NCBI GenBank assembly: GCA_023428645.1
Contig: JAEYXD010000178.1
Span: 1 to 23,711, forward strand
Direction of reading: 5' to 3'
Length of the DNA stretch: 23,711 nt
DNA from: Pseudomonadota bacterium
Lineage (GTDB): Bacteria; Pseudomonadota; Gammaproteobacteria; Steroidobacterales; Steroidobacteraceae
Shown: positions 14,358 to 23,200 of the stretch, piece after piece
Layout of the letters: every line of letters begins with the position of its first letter
How positions within the stretch are numbered: the stretch's first letter is position 1
Notes under the pieces: generated by a model
The model's database searches: none
What the model saw: only the letters and a program-made list of their open reading frames with translations
What the model was told of the DNA's origin: nothing
Translations under genes and position numbers: made by a program

Positions 14358-15065
14358 TTAGAACGCAACCGTGATGCCGATCGTGACGACGTCCGCGTCC
14401 GCCTCGCCGAACGCTTCGGCGCCGGCGTCGAAAATGCGCGTGAACTCCGCGCGCAAGGAATAGACCTCCGCGAGCGATACCGAGATGCCCGCGCCCGCGA
14501 GCCAGTCCGTGCTGGACTCGTTGATCGTCATGCCATGCGGACTGCCCGGATCATTGGCGCTGTTCGCCCACAGGCTGAGCGAATTCGAGCCGATGAGCAC
14601 ACCGGCGCGCGCATACAGCTCCCACGAGTAGCTGATGGGCAAGATGCCGACCGCGGACAAGGCGAAGCCGCTCGTTTCGCTCGTGAGACTGAGGTCCCAC
14701 ACTTCGGCTTGCGGATCACCCTGGGGCGGGAAAAAGAAGCCGTTGGCCTGCTCGCGATATCGCTGCTTGCCGAGAAACATGTAGGCGCCTTCGAACGCGA
14801 GATGCCGCGTGAGGCGATAGCCGGCGAGGAATCCATACGCCTTGCCATCGTCCTCGCTGGTATACCTGCGCAGCTCCGGCACGTGACCGAAGTCCGAGTA
14901 GACCCGCGTCGCCCATCCGCCGAAGGTGGCGATGTCCAGCTCCTGGCTTCGATCGCCGTATAGAAACCCGACATAGAACCCGAGCTCCGATGCGCCGGCC
15001 GGCGCCGAGGCGACCGCCGCGGCGAACGCAGCGGCTGCAATGACTCGGGATCGAAGTGCGCGCAT
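14358..15065 (-). CDS. Outer-membrane beta-barrel protein
   Basis: A 235-residue predicted outer-membrane protein. The signal peptide is MRALRSRVIAAAAFAAAVASAPAGA. The mature part shows alternating hydrophobic/polar beta-strand patterns of a small 8-stranded barrel (ELGFYVGFLYG; AYGFLAGYRLTRHLAFEGAYMFLG; ELYARAGVLIGSNSLSLW; WLAGAGISVSLAEVYSLRAEFTRIF) and ends in ...VVTIGITVAF. A C-terminal phenylalanine after alternating residues is the usual signal for barrel assembly. It resembles the OmpA-like/porin-family barrels; no peptidoglycan-binding domain follows. The ATG at 15065 is preferred over a GTG four codons upstream (15077), which would only add MGSS; neither has a good ribosome-binding site. 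It is 75 bases after the MFS gene on the same strand and may be its operon partner. Ligand or role is unknown. Confidence 0.82.
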   Translation of the reverse strand: MRALRSRVIAAAAFAAAVASAPAGASELGFYVGFLYGDRSQELDIATFGGWATRVYSDFGHVPELRRYTSEDDGKAYGFLAGYRLTRHLAFEGAYMFLGKQRYREQANGFFFPPQGDPQAEVWDLSLTSETSGFALSAVGILPISYSWELYARAGVLIGSNSLSLWANSANDPGSPHGMTINESSTDWLAGAGISVSLAEVYSLRAEFTRIFDAGAEAFGEADADVVTIGITVAF

Positions 15066-15140
15066 TGAGCTACCCACGGCAAGAGGAAAGCATCGGCTTC
15101 GCGGATACTAGCACTGCCGGGCGTCCGCGCTGGTCCGCGC

Positions 15141-16415
15141 TCAAGCCGCACGCCCCTGCGGACGGATCGCGAACGCGAACAGCGTCGTGACGAGAGCGGC
15201 CAGCGCGACTGCGCTCAGGGCGAGCGAATAGTGAATGCCGATCAAGCCGCCGACGACGCCGATCGTCACGCCGCTGAACGTACGCATGCCGAGCGCCGCC
15301 ATCGAATACACGCCGATGACCCGCCCGCGGATGTCGGCCGGCGCATTCAGCTGCACGAGCGTCTGCGCCATCGAATTGAAGGACAGCTCGACGAATCCGG
15401 CGACGAACAGCAAGGCGAGCGACAGCGGATAGACCGACGACATGGCGAAACCGACGAGCGCCGCGCACCACAGCAGCGCGAGCACGCAGGCGGTGCGCGG
15501 ATTCGGCGGCAGCAGGCCGCGGCTTTCCAATACGAGTCCCGCGAGCAAGGCGCCGGCGGCGTCCGCGGCGAGCAGGATGCTGTACGACAGGTCCGCGTCC
15601 ATGTGGCCGAGGTCGTGCGCGAACCCCGGCATCTGCGCCTGATAGGCCGTGCCGATGAACAGCGATGCGCCTGCCGCGAGCAAGGTCATCGGCATGATCG
15701 TGCGGTGGGTGGCGATCTCGCGCAGCGTCGAGGTGATGTCGCGCAGCCCGCGGACCGGACGTACCGGCCGAGGCTTCGTACGAAACTTCGGGCCATAGGG
15801 TGCGCGCCAGAGCCAGAGGATCGTTGGCAGATACAAGAGCGCGTTGCAGAGGATTCCGTAGGTCGGACCCATCGCGAGCAGGATGAGGCCGCCGATCGCC
15901 GGTCCCATGAGCAAGCCAAGATAGCGAGCGGTCGCATTCAGACGCACGGCGCTCGGCAACAGCTCCGGTCCGACGATGTCGTGCAACAGCACTTGCGCCG
16001 GTGGACTCCACAGCACGCCGGCAAAGCCGTGCAGAACCAGCAGCACGCAGGCGTGCCACATCTGCAGCGTGTCGGTATAGAACAGCACGCCCCACGCGAG
16101 CGAGACGAACATGAACAACCCCATGCCGAGCTGGATGAGGCGACGGGGATCGAAGCGGTCCGCGAGCGCGCCCGCGTATACTGAGAACAGCAGGAACGGC
16201 AGCCAGTGGGAGATGATCGCGAACCCACCGAGCGCGGGTGAGTTGAACTTCGCGAAGATCACCCAGTAGCTGATGACGTGCTCGATGCTGTCGGCCATCA
16301 TCGCGCCGGCTTGCGAGCAGAAGAATCCGCGATAGCCGGCGTGCCGAAGCGCGGCGAACGAACGCGGGGCGGCGACAGGCGTGCTCGCGCTCACGTTCGA
16401 TGAGGCCAATGCCAT
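15141..16415 (-). CDS. Major facilitator superfamily transporter (EntS-like)
   Basis: A 424-residue inner-membrane transporter with about 10-12 hydrophobic helices and a charged central loop (about residues 205-235, APYGPKFRTKPRPVRPVRG). The MFS signature between helices 2 and 3 is visible as GALADRFDPRRL. Features such as HGFAGVLWSPPAQVLLHDIVG, NATARYLGLLMGPAIGG and NAPADIRGRVIGVYSM match the MFS_3/EntS-type group, which includes siderophore exporters and many uncharacterised drug or metabolite exporters; the substrate cannot be deduced. The ATG at 16415 follows a G-rich stretch (GGCGGGGG) acting as a possible ribosome-binding site. It begins 13 bases after the stop of the DUF2214 gene, so the two are almost certainly co-transcribed, and it is followed by the outer-membrane barrel gene. 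No siderophore genes are in view. Confidence 0.9.
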   Translation of the reverse strand: MALASSNVSASTPVAAPRSFAALRHAGYRGFFCSQAGAMMADSIEHVISYWVIFAKFNSPALGGFAIISHWLPFLLFSVYAGALADRFDPRRLIQLGMGLFMFVSLAWGVLFYTDTLQMWHACVLLVLHGFAGVLWSPPAQVLLHDIVGPELLPSAVRLNATARYLGLLMGPAIGGLILLAMGPTYGILCNALLYLPTILWLWRAPYGPKFRTKPRPVRPVRGLRDITSTLREIATHRTIMPMTLLAAGASLFIGTAYQAQMPGFAHDLGHMDADLSYSILLAADAAGALLAGLVLESRGLLPPNPRTACVLALLWCAALVGFAMSSVYPLSLALLFVAGFVELSFNSMAQTLVQLNAPADIRGRVIGVYSMAALGMRTFSGVTIGVVGGLIGIHYSLALSAVALAALVTTLFAFAIRPQGRAA

Positions 16416-16428
16416 CCCCCGCCGGGCG

Positions 16429-16881
16429 TCAGCCGAAGTAGCCGACGCCGCGGGCCATCAGCACTGCGAACAGAACGACGAAGGCCAACAGCGCGAGCTC
16501 CAGGTGCACGACGTGGCGCAACTTTCCTTGGGTCGCCGCATCGAGGGCGGGCGCGGCATCGGCTTTCAGGTCGCGCCGCCATGCCATGAAGCGCCGGGTC
16601 GGGTAGATCGAAATCAGGCCAATGGCGACGAACAACACCATCTTCGCGATGAACGTGCCGCTGTGGAGGTAGTACGCCGCGCCCTTCTCGGTGAAATAGA
16701 CGCGCACGAGGCCGAACACGATCAGCGCCATGGCGCTCGCGCCGTAGATCGCATCGAGCCGCAGGAGCGTGCGTGCGACCGTGGCGTTGAGCTGCTGCTT
16801 GACGAGCATCAGCTCGGCGAACAAGGACCCGAACAGTACGAAGGCGGCAACGTGATGCAGAAAGGCAAATAACGACGACAT
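16429..16881 (-). CDS. DUF2214 family membrane protein
   Basis: A 150-residue integral membrane protein with four predicted helices: SLFAFLHHVAAFVLFGSLFAEL, the TLLRLDAIYGASAMALIVFGLVRVYF region, TFIAKMVLFVAIGLISIYPTRRF, and the C-terminal LELALLAFVVLFAVLMARGVGYF. Size and the HH...LRLDAIYG...FIAKM...PTRRFMAWRR pattern fit DUF2214, a family without known function. Conserved histidines in helix 1 could hold a cofactor such as haem, but that is a guess. The ATG at 16881 is preferred; a TTG start at 16908 would add nine residues and has no better upstream signal. It sits 51 bases after the uup gene and 13 bases before the MFS gene, all on the minus strand, suggesting one transcript. Confidence 0.8.
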   Translation of the reverse strand: MSSLFAFLHHVAAFVLFGSLFAELMLVKQQLNATVARTLLRLDAIYGASAMALIVFGLVRVYFTEKGAAYYLHSGTFIAKMVLFVAIGLISIYPTRRFMAWRRDLKADAAPALDAATQGKLRHVVHLELALLAFVVLFAVLMARGVGYFG

Positions 16882-16932
16882 ACGGACGTAACTCGCAAGT
16901 GCCTGCAACAGGCCGACAAGTCTAGCGCAGAG

Positions 16933-18738
16933 TCAGCCTCCGCTTCCTTTCTTGCTTTCGAGATCCGCCCAGCGCTCGAACTTCTGCTCCAGCTCCTGCG
17001 CGATCCGCTCCGCCTCGAGCCGATCCGCCTTCATCTGCTCCGGACCGACGCGGTGGTAGTCGGCGGCGCTCATTTTCGCGGTGAGGTCCGCCTGCCGCTG
17101 TTCGAGCGCTTCCAGCTCCTTCGGCAGCAGCTCGAGCTCGCGCGTCTCCTTGTAGCTCATCTTCGCCGGCGCAGCCTTGCGCGGCTCGGTCTTTGCCGAT
17201 GCAGGAGCCGCGGCTGGCGCCGCTTTCGGCGCGGGCGGCTTGCGCTGCTGCAGCCAATCGCTGTAGCCGCCGACATACTCCTGCCATTTGCCGTCGCCTT
17301 CCGCGACGAGCGTCTGGGTCACGACGTTGTCGAGGAACGCGCGGTCATGACTCACGAGCAGCAACGTGCCCGCATAGGTCTGCAGCGTGTCTTCCAGCAG
17401 CTCCAGCGACTCGATGTCCAGGTCGTTCGTCGGCTCGTCCATCACGAGCACGTTCGCCGGCCGCGCGAACAGGCGCGCCAGCAACAGCCGATTGCGCTCG
17501 CCGCCCGACAACGCCTTCACCGGCGAGTTCGCCCGCTGCGAGGGAAACAGGAAGTCCGCGAGATACGTGATGACGTGCTTGCGCTCCTGCCCGATCTCGA
17601 TCCAATCCGATCCGGGGCTGATCGTCTCGACGACCGACTTGTCGGGGTCGAGCTGCTCGCGCAACTGATCGAAGTACGCCACCTGAGTGTTCGTGCCGAG
17701 GCGAATCGTGCCGGCATCGGGCGGCAGCTGGCCGAGGATCAATTTGATCAGCGTCGACTTGCCCGCGCCGTTCGCGCCAATGAGCCCGAGCCGATCGCCA
17801 CGCTGCACGCGGATCGACAGGTCCTTGACGATCGTCCGGGCGCCGAAGCGCTTCGTCACGTGGTCGAGCTCGGCGACGAGCTTGCCGGAGCGCTCGCCCG
17901 AATCCAGCGTGAGCTTGACGTTGCCCATGCGCTCGCGCCGCGCCGCGCGCTGCTCGCGCAGCGATTCCAGGCGCCGCACCCGGCCTTCGTTGCGCGTACG
18001 GCGCGCCTCGATGCCGCGACGGATCCAGACTTCTTCCTGCGCCCAGAATTTGTCGAACTTCCGCTTCACGACCTCTTCCGCCGCGAGCTGCTCGCTCTTG
18101 CGCGTCTCGTACGTCGCGAAGTTGCCCGGATACGAACGCAGCAAGCCGCGGTCCAGCTCGACGATGCGCGTCGCCACGCGATCGAGGAAGCGTCGATCGT
18201 GCGTGATGACGATGCAGGTCGGCCCCTTGATCAGCAGGTCTTCCAGCATCGCGATGCCGTCGATGTCGAGATGGTTCGTCGGCTCGTCGAGCAAGAGCAG
18301 CTTCGGCTCGAGCGCCAACGCCAAGGCGAGCGCCGCGCGCTTGCGTTCGCCGCCCGACGTCGTCTCCGGCGCTCGCTCGCCATTCACTTCGAGCCGATGC
18401 ATGAGCTCGGTCAGGCGCGCCTCCAATCGCCACCGTTCGCGCTCGTCATGGATGTTCTCGAAATCACCGCGCGCGACGAGGCTGTCGCGGATCGTCGCCG
18501 CCGCTGGCAGCTCAGGCTCCTGTTCGACGAATACCGGCCGCGCGCCGCCTTCGATCACGAGCTCGCCGTCGTCGAGCACCGCGCGTCCGGCGATGACCTT
18601 CAGGAGCGACGACTTGCCGGTGCCATTGCGGCCGATCAGCCCGATGCGCTCGCCCTCCTGGACGGCCAGCTGCGCGCGATCGAGCAGCGGATGCAATCCA
18701 TAGGCGAGTTCGGCGTCGCGAAGCGTGATCAGGGGCAT
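16933..18738 (-). CDS. uup: ABC-F family ATPase Uup
   Basis: A 601-residue soluble protein with two ABC ATPase domains and no membrane part, the ABC-F layout of ribosome-associated factors. Domain 1: Walker A GRNGTGKSS (36-44), signature TSGGERKRAALA, Walker B LLLLDEPTNHLD with catalytic E152. A charged linker (about 225-300, RKFDKFWAQEEVWIRRGIEARRTRNEGR) follows. Domain 2: Walker A GANGAGKST (K327), LSGGERNRLLLA and VLVMDEPTNDLD with E435. The WIRRGIEARRTRNEGRVRRL segment and a C-terminal coiled coil (about 545-595) after a Pro/Ala/Lys-rich spacer identify Uup rather than EttA or YheS. Uup in E. coli is linked to ribosome function and reduced precise excision of transposons. The ATG at 18738 starts directly at MPLITLRDAELAYG; an upstream in-frame start at 18861 would add 41 atypical residues. 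It is divergent from the RND operon and may lead a run with DUF2214, MFS and barrel genes. Confidence 0.95.
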   Translation of the reverse strand: MPLITLRDAELAYGLHPLLDRAQLAVQEGERIGLIGRNGTGKSSLLKVIAGRAVLDDGELVIEGGARPVFVEQEPELPAAATIRDSLVARGDFENIHDERERWRLEARLTELMHRLEVNGERAPETTSGGERKRAALALALALEPKLLLLDEPTNHLDIDGIAMLEDLLIKGPTCIVITHDRRFLDRVATRIVELDRGLLRSYPGNFATYETRKSEQLAAEEVVKRKFDKFWAQEEVWIRRGIEARRTRNEGRVRRLESLREQRAARRERMGNVKLTLDSGERSGKLVAELDHVTKRFGARTIVKDLSIRVQRGDRLGLIGANGAGKSTLIKLILGQLPPDAGTIRLGTNTQVAYFDQLREQLDPDKSVVETISPGSDWIEIGQERKHVITYLADFLFPSQRANSPVKALSGGERNRLLLARLFARPANVLVMDEPTNDLDIESLELLEDTLQTYAGTLLLVSHDRAFLDNVVTQTLVAEGDGKWQEYVGGYSDWLQQRKPPAPKAAPAAAPASAKTEPRKAAPAKMSYKETRELELLPKELEALEQRQADLTAKMSAADYHRVGPEQMKADRLEAERIAQELEQKFERWADLESKKGSGG

Positions 18739-19065
18739 AAGTCTCGAGCGGTGTGAGGCGAAAGGCGAGTCAGCGCCCCGGAACGCCCGGAGCGACTCGA
18801 CATCATAACGGTTGCCGTCGCGCGCGGCGGCCCCAGGCCACGGGTCGCGGTCGGAGGTCATTCGCGCACGGCACGCCGGCGCTTCACAAAAATAAACCGA
18901 CGGGCCGGCCGGGGAAGCGGCGGCGCCGATCGCGGCGGTTCAAGCGCCCGCCCCCGTATCGCGACGCAACCCGCGGCGCCCCTGGTGTAGCGATTGCTAC
19001 TGAGAGTACGTAGTCATTGCTACACTTTCGCGGCCTCCCCTGGCCTTCAACCCATCCGAGTGTCC
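18739..19065. other. 327-base divergent control region between uup and the RND operon
   Basis: Both flanking genes are transcribed away from this stretch. Most of it is very GC-rich with no convincing gene. The right end (about 18980-19030) is strikingly less GC-rich and holds two near-palindromic repeats that are candidate operators for the RND operon. A TACACT at 19021-19026 could be a -10 element for the operon, but I find no good -35. Confidence 0.5.
18987..19024 (+). promoter_or_regulatory. Twin near-palindromic sites, candidate TetR operators of the RND operon
   Basis: GTAGCGATTGCTAC (18987-19000) and GTAGTCATTGCTAC (19010-19023) match at 12 of 14 bases and start 23 bases apart, about two helical turns. 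The first is a perfect 5-bp dyad GTAGC/GCTAC around four bases; the second keeps GTAG/CTAC. Together, TGTAGC at the left edge and GCTACA at the right edge form a larger dyad. They lie 43-79 bases before the adaptor start codon and overlap a possible -10. TetR-family regulators bind palindromes of this kind, and a tetR gene ends this operon. Binding itself is inferred. Confidence 0.45.
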
Positions 19066-20241
19066 ATGCCCTCTCTGAACTTGCCCGGCAACGGGCTGTT
19101 TCCCCTGTGCGTCGCGTTCATCGCCCTGCTCGCCGGATGCGGCTACGGCGACTCCACCGAGCAAGCCGGCGCGCCGCTCGCGGTCACGACCGTCGCAGTG
19201 GCGCAGAAGCCCTTGCCGCTCGTGATCGAGACGGTCGGGCGCGCGGAGGGCTCGAAGGAAATCGAGATTCGCGCGCGCGTCAGCGGCATTCTCGAGAAGC
19301 ACACCTATTCCGAAGGCGAGACGGTGAAAGCCGGGCAGGTCCTGTTCCAGATCGAGACTTCGCCGTTCGAGATCGCGCTCGCGCATGCCCGCGCGGCCCT
19401 CGCGCAGGAACAGGCCCGCAATCAACAAGCGCGCCGCAACGCCGAGCGCTTGACCGGCCTCGCCGAGCAGAACGCGGTCAGCCGCCGCGTCGCCGACGAT
19501 GCGCTGAGCGAGCTCGACAGCTCGAACGCCGCAATGCTCGCCGCCCAGGCGAACGTGCGCGAGGCGGAGCTGAATCTGTCGTACACGAAAGTCGTCGCGC
19601 CGATCGGCGGGATCACGGGGCGCGCCCTGCGCTCCGAAGGCAGCCTCCTGAACGCCGGCACCGATTCGAGCCTGCTCACGACGCTGACACAGGCCGATCC
19701 GATGTGGGTGCGCTTCGCGTTGTCCGAGGCCGAGTACGCCGCCCTGCGCTCGGCCGAGCTTGCGAACGCCAAGTCGCTGGCGCTCACGGTGCTCGACAAG
19801 GCCGGTGCCGTCCGCGCCGATCGCGGCAAGCTGAACTTCTCCGCCTCGACGATCGACCAGTCGCTCGGCACCCTGCAATTGCGCGCCGAGTTTCCGAACC
19901 CCAAGCTCGCGATCCTTCCCGGCGAATACGTGCGCATCCGCCTGACCGGCGGCGCGCGCGAAGCGATCACGGTGCCGCAGAAGGCGGTGCTGCAGAACTC
20001 GCAAGGCCCGTTCGTGTGGATCGTCGATGACGGCAAGGCGCAGCAGCGCAAGGTCAGGACGGGCGCGTGGGTCGGTGCCGATTGGGAGATTCAGGAGGGC
20101 TTGCAGGTGGGCGATGCAGTGATCGTCGACAACCTGCTCAAGCTGAAGGCCGAGCAGCCCGTGCAACCGCACGCCGCGGTAGCGTCGCACGACACCGCGG
20201 ACACCTCACCGGCGACGCCGGCCACGCGCACGGCGGGATGA
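19066..20241 (+). CDS. RND efflux membrane-fusion (adaptor) lipoprotein
   Basis: A 391-residue periplasmic adaptor of a tripartite RND pump, linking the inner-membrane permease to an outer-membrane channel. The N terminus has a lipoprotein signal with lipobox LAGC (22-25), so Cys25 would be lipidated. Next come the membrane-proximal and lipoyl halves (VGRAEGSKEIEIRARVSGILEKHTYSEGETVKAGQVLFQIE), a helical hairpin (about 105-165, AHARAALAQEQARNQQARRNAE...), the second lipoyl half (YTKVVAPIGGITGRAL) and a beta-barrel domain ending near ITVPQKAVLQ. This is the AcrA/MexA type. The ATG at 19066 is chosen; an in-frame GTG two codons earlier (19060) is an equal candidate. The stop is 7 bases before the permease start, so the genes are translationally close. 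No outer-membrane channel gene is present up to the window edge. Confidence 0.94.
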   Translation: MPSLNLPGNGLFPLCVAFIALLAGCGYGDSTEQAGAPLAVTTVAVAQKPLPLVIETVGRAEGSKEIEIRARVSGILEKHTYSEGETVKAGQVLFQIETSPFEIALAHARAALAQEQARNQQARRNAERLTGLAEQNAVSRRVADDALSELDSSNAAMLAAQANVREAELNLSYTKVVAPIGGITGRALRSEGSLLNAGTDSSLLTTLTQADPMWVRFALSEAEYAALRSAELANAKSLALTVLDKAGAVRADRGKLNFSASTIDQSLGTLQLRAEFPNPKLAILPGEYVRIRLTGGAREAITVPQKAVLQNSQGPFVWIVDDGKAQQRKVRTGAWVGADWEIQEGLQVGDAVIVDNLLKLKAEQPVQPHAAVASHDTADTSPATPATRTAG

Positions 20242-20248
20242 CGCGCCC

Positions 20249-23200
20249 ATGATCTCCGATTTCTTTTTGAAGCGGCCGGTGTTCGCCGGCGTGTGCTCGA
20301 TCGTCATCGTCCTCGCCGGCATCGCCTCGTTCATCATCCTGCCGCTCGCGCAGTATCCCGACATCGTCCCGCCGACGGTCGTCGTCACGGCGAACTATCC
20401 CGGTGCGAGCGCCGAGACGATCGCCCGCACGGTCGCGGCGCCGATCGAAGAACAGCTGTCCGGCGCGGAAGGGCTGATGTACTTCAACTCGACGTCCGCC
20501 GCGAACGGCACGTTGACGCTCACCGTGACGTTCGACACCGGTACGAACGTCGATACCGCGATCTTCAACGTCCAGAATCGCGTGCGGCTCGCGGAGCCGC
20601 GGCTGCCCGAGGAAGTGCGGCGCAACGGCATTCTGGTGCAGAAGCGCACGAGCGATCTGTTGCTGTTCGCCGCGCTGATCTCGCCGGACGGCACGCACGA
20701 CACGCTCGCGTTGTCGAACTACGCGACGATCAATCTCGTCGAGGAGCTCAAGCGCGTCCCGGGCATCGCGGATCTGACGATCTTCGGCGCGCGCGACTAC
20801 TCGATGCGCATCTGGCTGCAGCCGGACAAGATGTCGCAGCTCGGCGTGACGACCTCCGACGTCGCGAACGCGCTGCGTACTCAGAACGCGCAATACGCGG
20901 CGGGCAAGATCGGCGGCGAGCCCGCGGCACCGGGCCAGATGCTCGCGTTCACCGTGACGGCGACGGGCCGCTTGATCGAAGCCGAGCAATTCGGCGACAT
21001 CATCGTGCGTGCCGGCGGCCCCGCCGGCGTGCTGCGCATCAAGGACATCGCGCGTGTCGAGCTCGGCGCCCAGAACTACGAGGCGATGTCCATCCTGAAC
21101 GGCCAGCCGATGGTCGGCCTCGGCATGTTCCTGCAAACCGGCGCGAATGCCCTCGATGTCGCCGACGCGGTCAAGGCGAAGCTCGACGAGATGAAGGCGA
21201 GCTTCCCGGCCGGCATGGACTACGTGATTCCGGTCGACTCGACCGACTTCGTGAAAGCGTCGATCACCGAGGTGACGAAGACGATCTTCGAGGCCGCGGT
21301 GCTCGTCATCGCGGTCGTGTTCCTGTTCCTGCAATCGTGGCGCGCGACGCTCATTCCGCTGATTGCGGTGCCCGTGTCGCTGATCGGCACGTTCGCCGGG
21401 CTGTGGATGTTCGGCTTCTCGATCAACACCCTGACGCTGTTCGCGATGGTGCTCGCGATCGGTATCGTCGTCGACGACGCGATCGTCGTGCTCGAGAACG
21501 TCGAGCGCCTGATGCGCGAGAAGAAGATGCGGCCGATGGAGGCCTCGATAGCGGCGATGCACGAGGTTTCGGGCGCGGTCGTCGCGATCGTGCTCGTGCT
21601 GTGCGCCGTGTTCGTGCCGGTCGCCTTTCTCGGCGGCATGGCGGGACAGCTGTATCGCCAGTTCGCGGTGACGGTGTCGATCGCGGTCGTGATCTCCGGC
21701 TTCACCGCGCTGACTTTGACGCCCGTGCTGTGCGCGCTGCTGCTCCACCAGGAGCACGAAGAGCGGCCGATCTTCCGCCCCTTCAATCGCGGCTTCGAAT
21801 GGCTGACGCAGCGCTTTCTCCGCTGGGTGCAGTACGTGCTCGCCCATCGCGTGACGGCCTTCGCGATCTTCGGCGGCGTGATCGTGATCGTCGCGGTGCT
21901 GTTTCGCGTCGTCCCCGGGAGCTTCCTGCCGAACGAGGATCAGGGCCAGGTCATGACCTCCGTTCAGCTGCCGGACGCGGCCACGCTGGAGCGCACGCTC
22001 GAAGTCACGCGCCAGCTGCGCGAGCTGATCAAGGACGAGCCGTCGCTCACGTACACCGCGGCGGTCAACGGCGTCGACTTGATCGGCGGCGGCAACAAGA
22101 CGAGCGCCGCGACGATGTTCGTGCGCATGCGGGATTGGGACGAGCGCGAGACGACCGCGGACGAGCTGGCGGACATCATCTCGCGCAAGGGCGGCGCACT
22201 GGCGGACGCGCAGGTGCGTGCGTTCGGCCCGCCGCCGATCCGCGGTCTCGGCGCCGCCGGCGGCTTCGAGTTCTATATCCAGGCGCGCGGCGATACCTCG
22301 ACGATCGAGCTCGAGCAGGCGACGCAGGCGTTCATCGCGCGCTTGAACGCGCATCCGCAGCTCGACTCCTCGAGCACGTTCTATCGCGCGACCGTGCCGC
22401 AGCTGCGCGTCGACGTGGAGCGCGAGAAGGCGCTTGCCCTGGGCGTGCCTGTCGCCGACGTGTTCGAAACCCTGCAGAGCACGATGGGCGCGCTGTACGT
22501 GAACGACTTCAACAAGTTCGGCCGTACCTACCGCGTGCAAGTGCAGGCGGAAGCGCCGTTCCGCGCGAAGCCCGAAGATCTCGGCAACGTGTACGTGCGC
22601 TCGCAGACGAGCGGCGAGATGATCCCGCTCAAGGCGATCATCACGGTGAGCGAGATCATCGGCCCCGAGCAGCTCGATCGGTTCAACGGGTTCATCGCGG
22701 CGAAGGTGCTCGGCAACGGCAAGCGCGGCGTCAGCTCCGGCGAGGCGATCGCCGCCGTGGAGCAAGTCGCGAGCGAAGCGCTGCCCGATGGCTACGAGCT
22801 CGCGTGGAGCGGACAGGCATTCCAGGAGCGCCGCACGGGCAATGCGTCGATATTCGCGTTCTCGGCCGCGATCATCATGGTGTTCCTGATTCTCGCGGCG
22901 CTGTACGAGCGCTGGCGCTTGCCGTTCGCGGTCGTCCTGGCCGTGCCGTTCGCGATCGCGGGCGCGCTCGCGCTCGTGTGGCTGCGCGGCAAGGAGAACG
23001 ACATCTACTTCCAGATCGGCCTGGTCGTGCTGATCGGCCTGGCCGCGAAGAACGCGATCCTGATCGTCGAATTCGCGCAGCAGGGCTATCTCTCGGGCAA
23101 GAGTGCGGTGGACGCGGCCGTCGAAGCGGCGCGCCTGCGTTTCAGACCGATCGTCATGACCTCGCTCGCCTTCATGCTCGGCGTCGCGCCGCTCGTGATC

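Noticed and set aside
18994..19065. N-terminal extension of the membrane-fusion protein from 18994
   Set aside because: It would place codons across the candidate operator and move the lipoprotein signal 24 residues inside; the start at 19066 gives a normal lipobox position.
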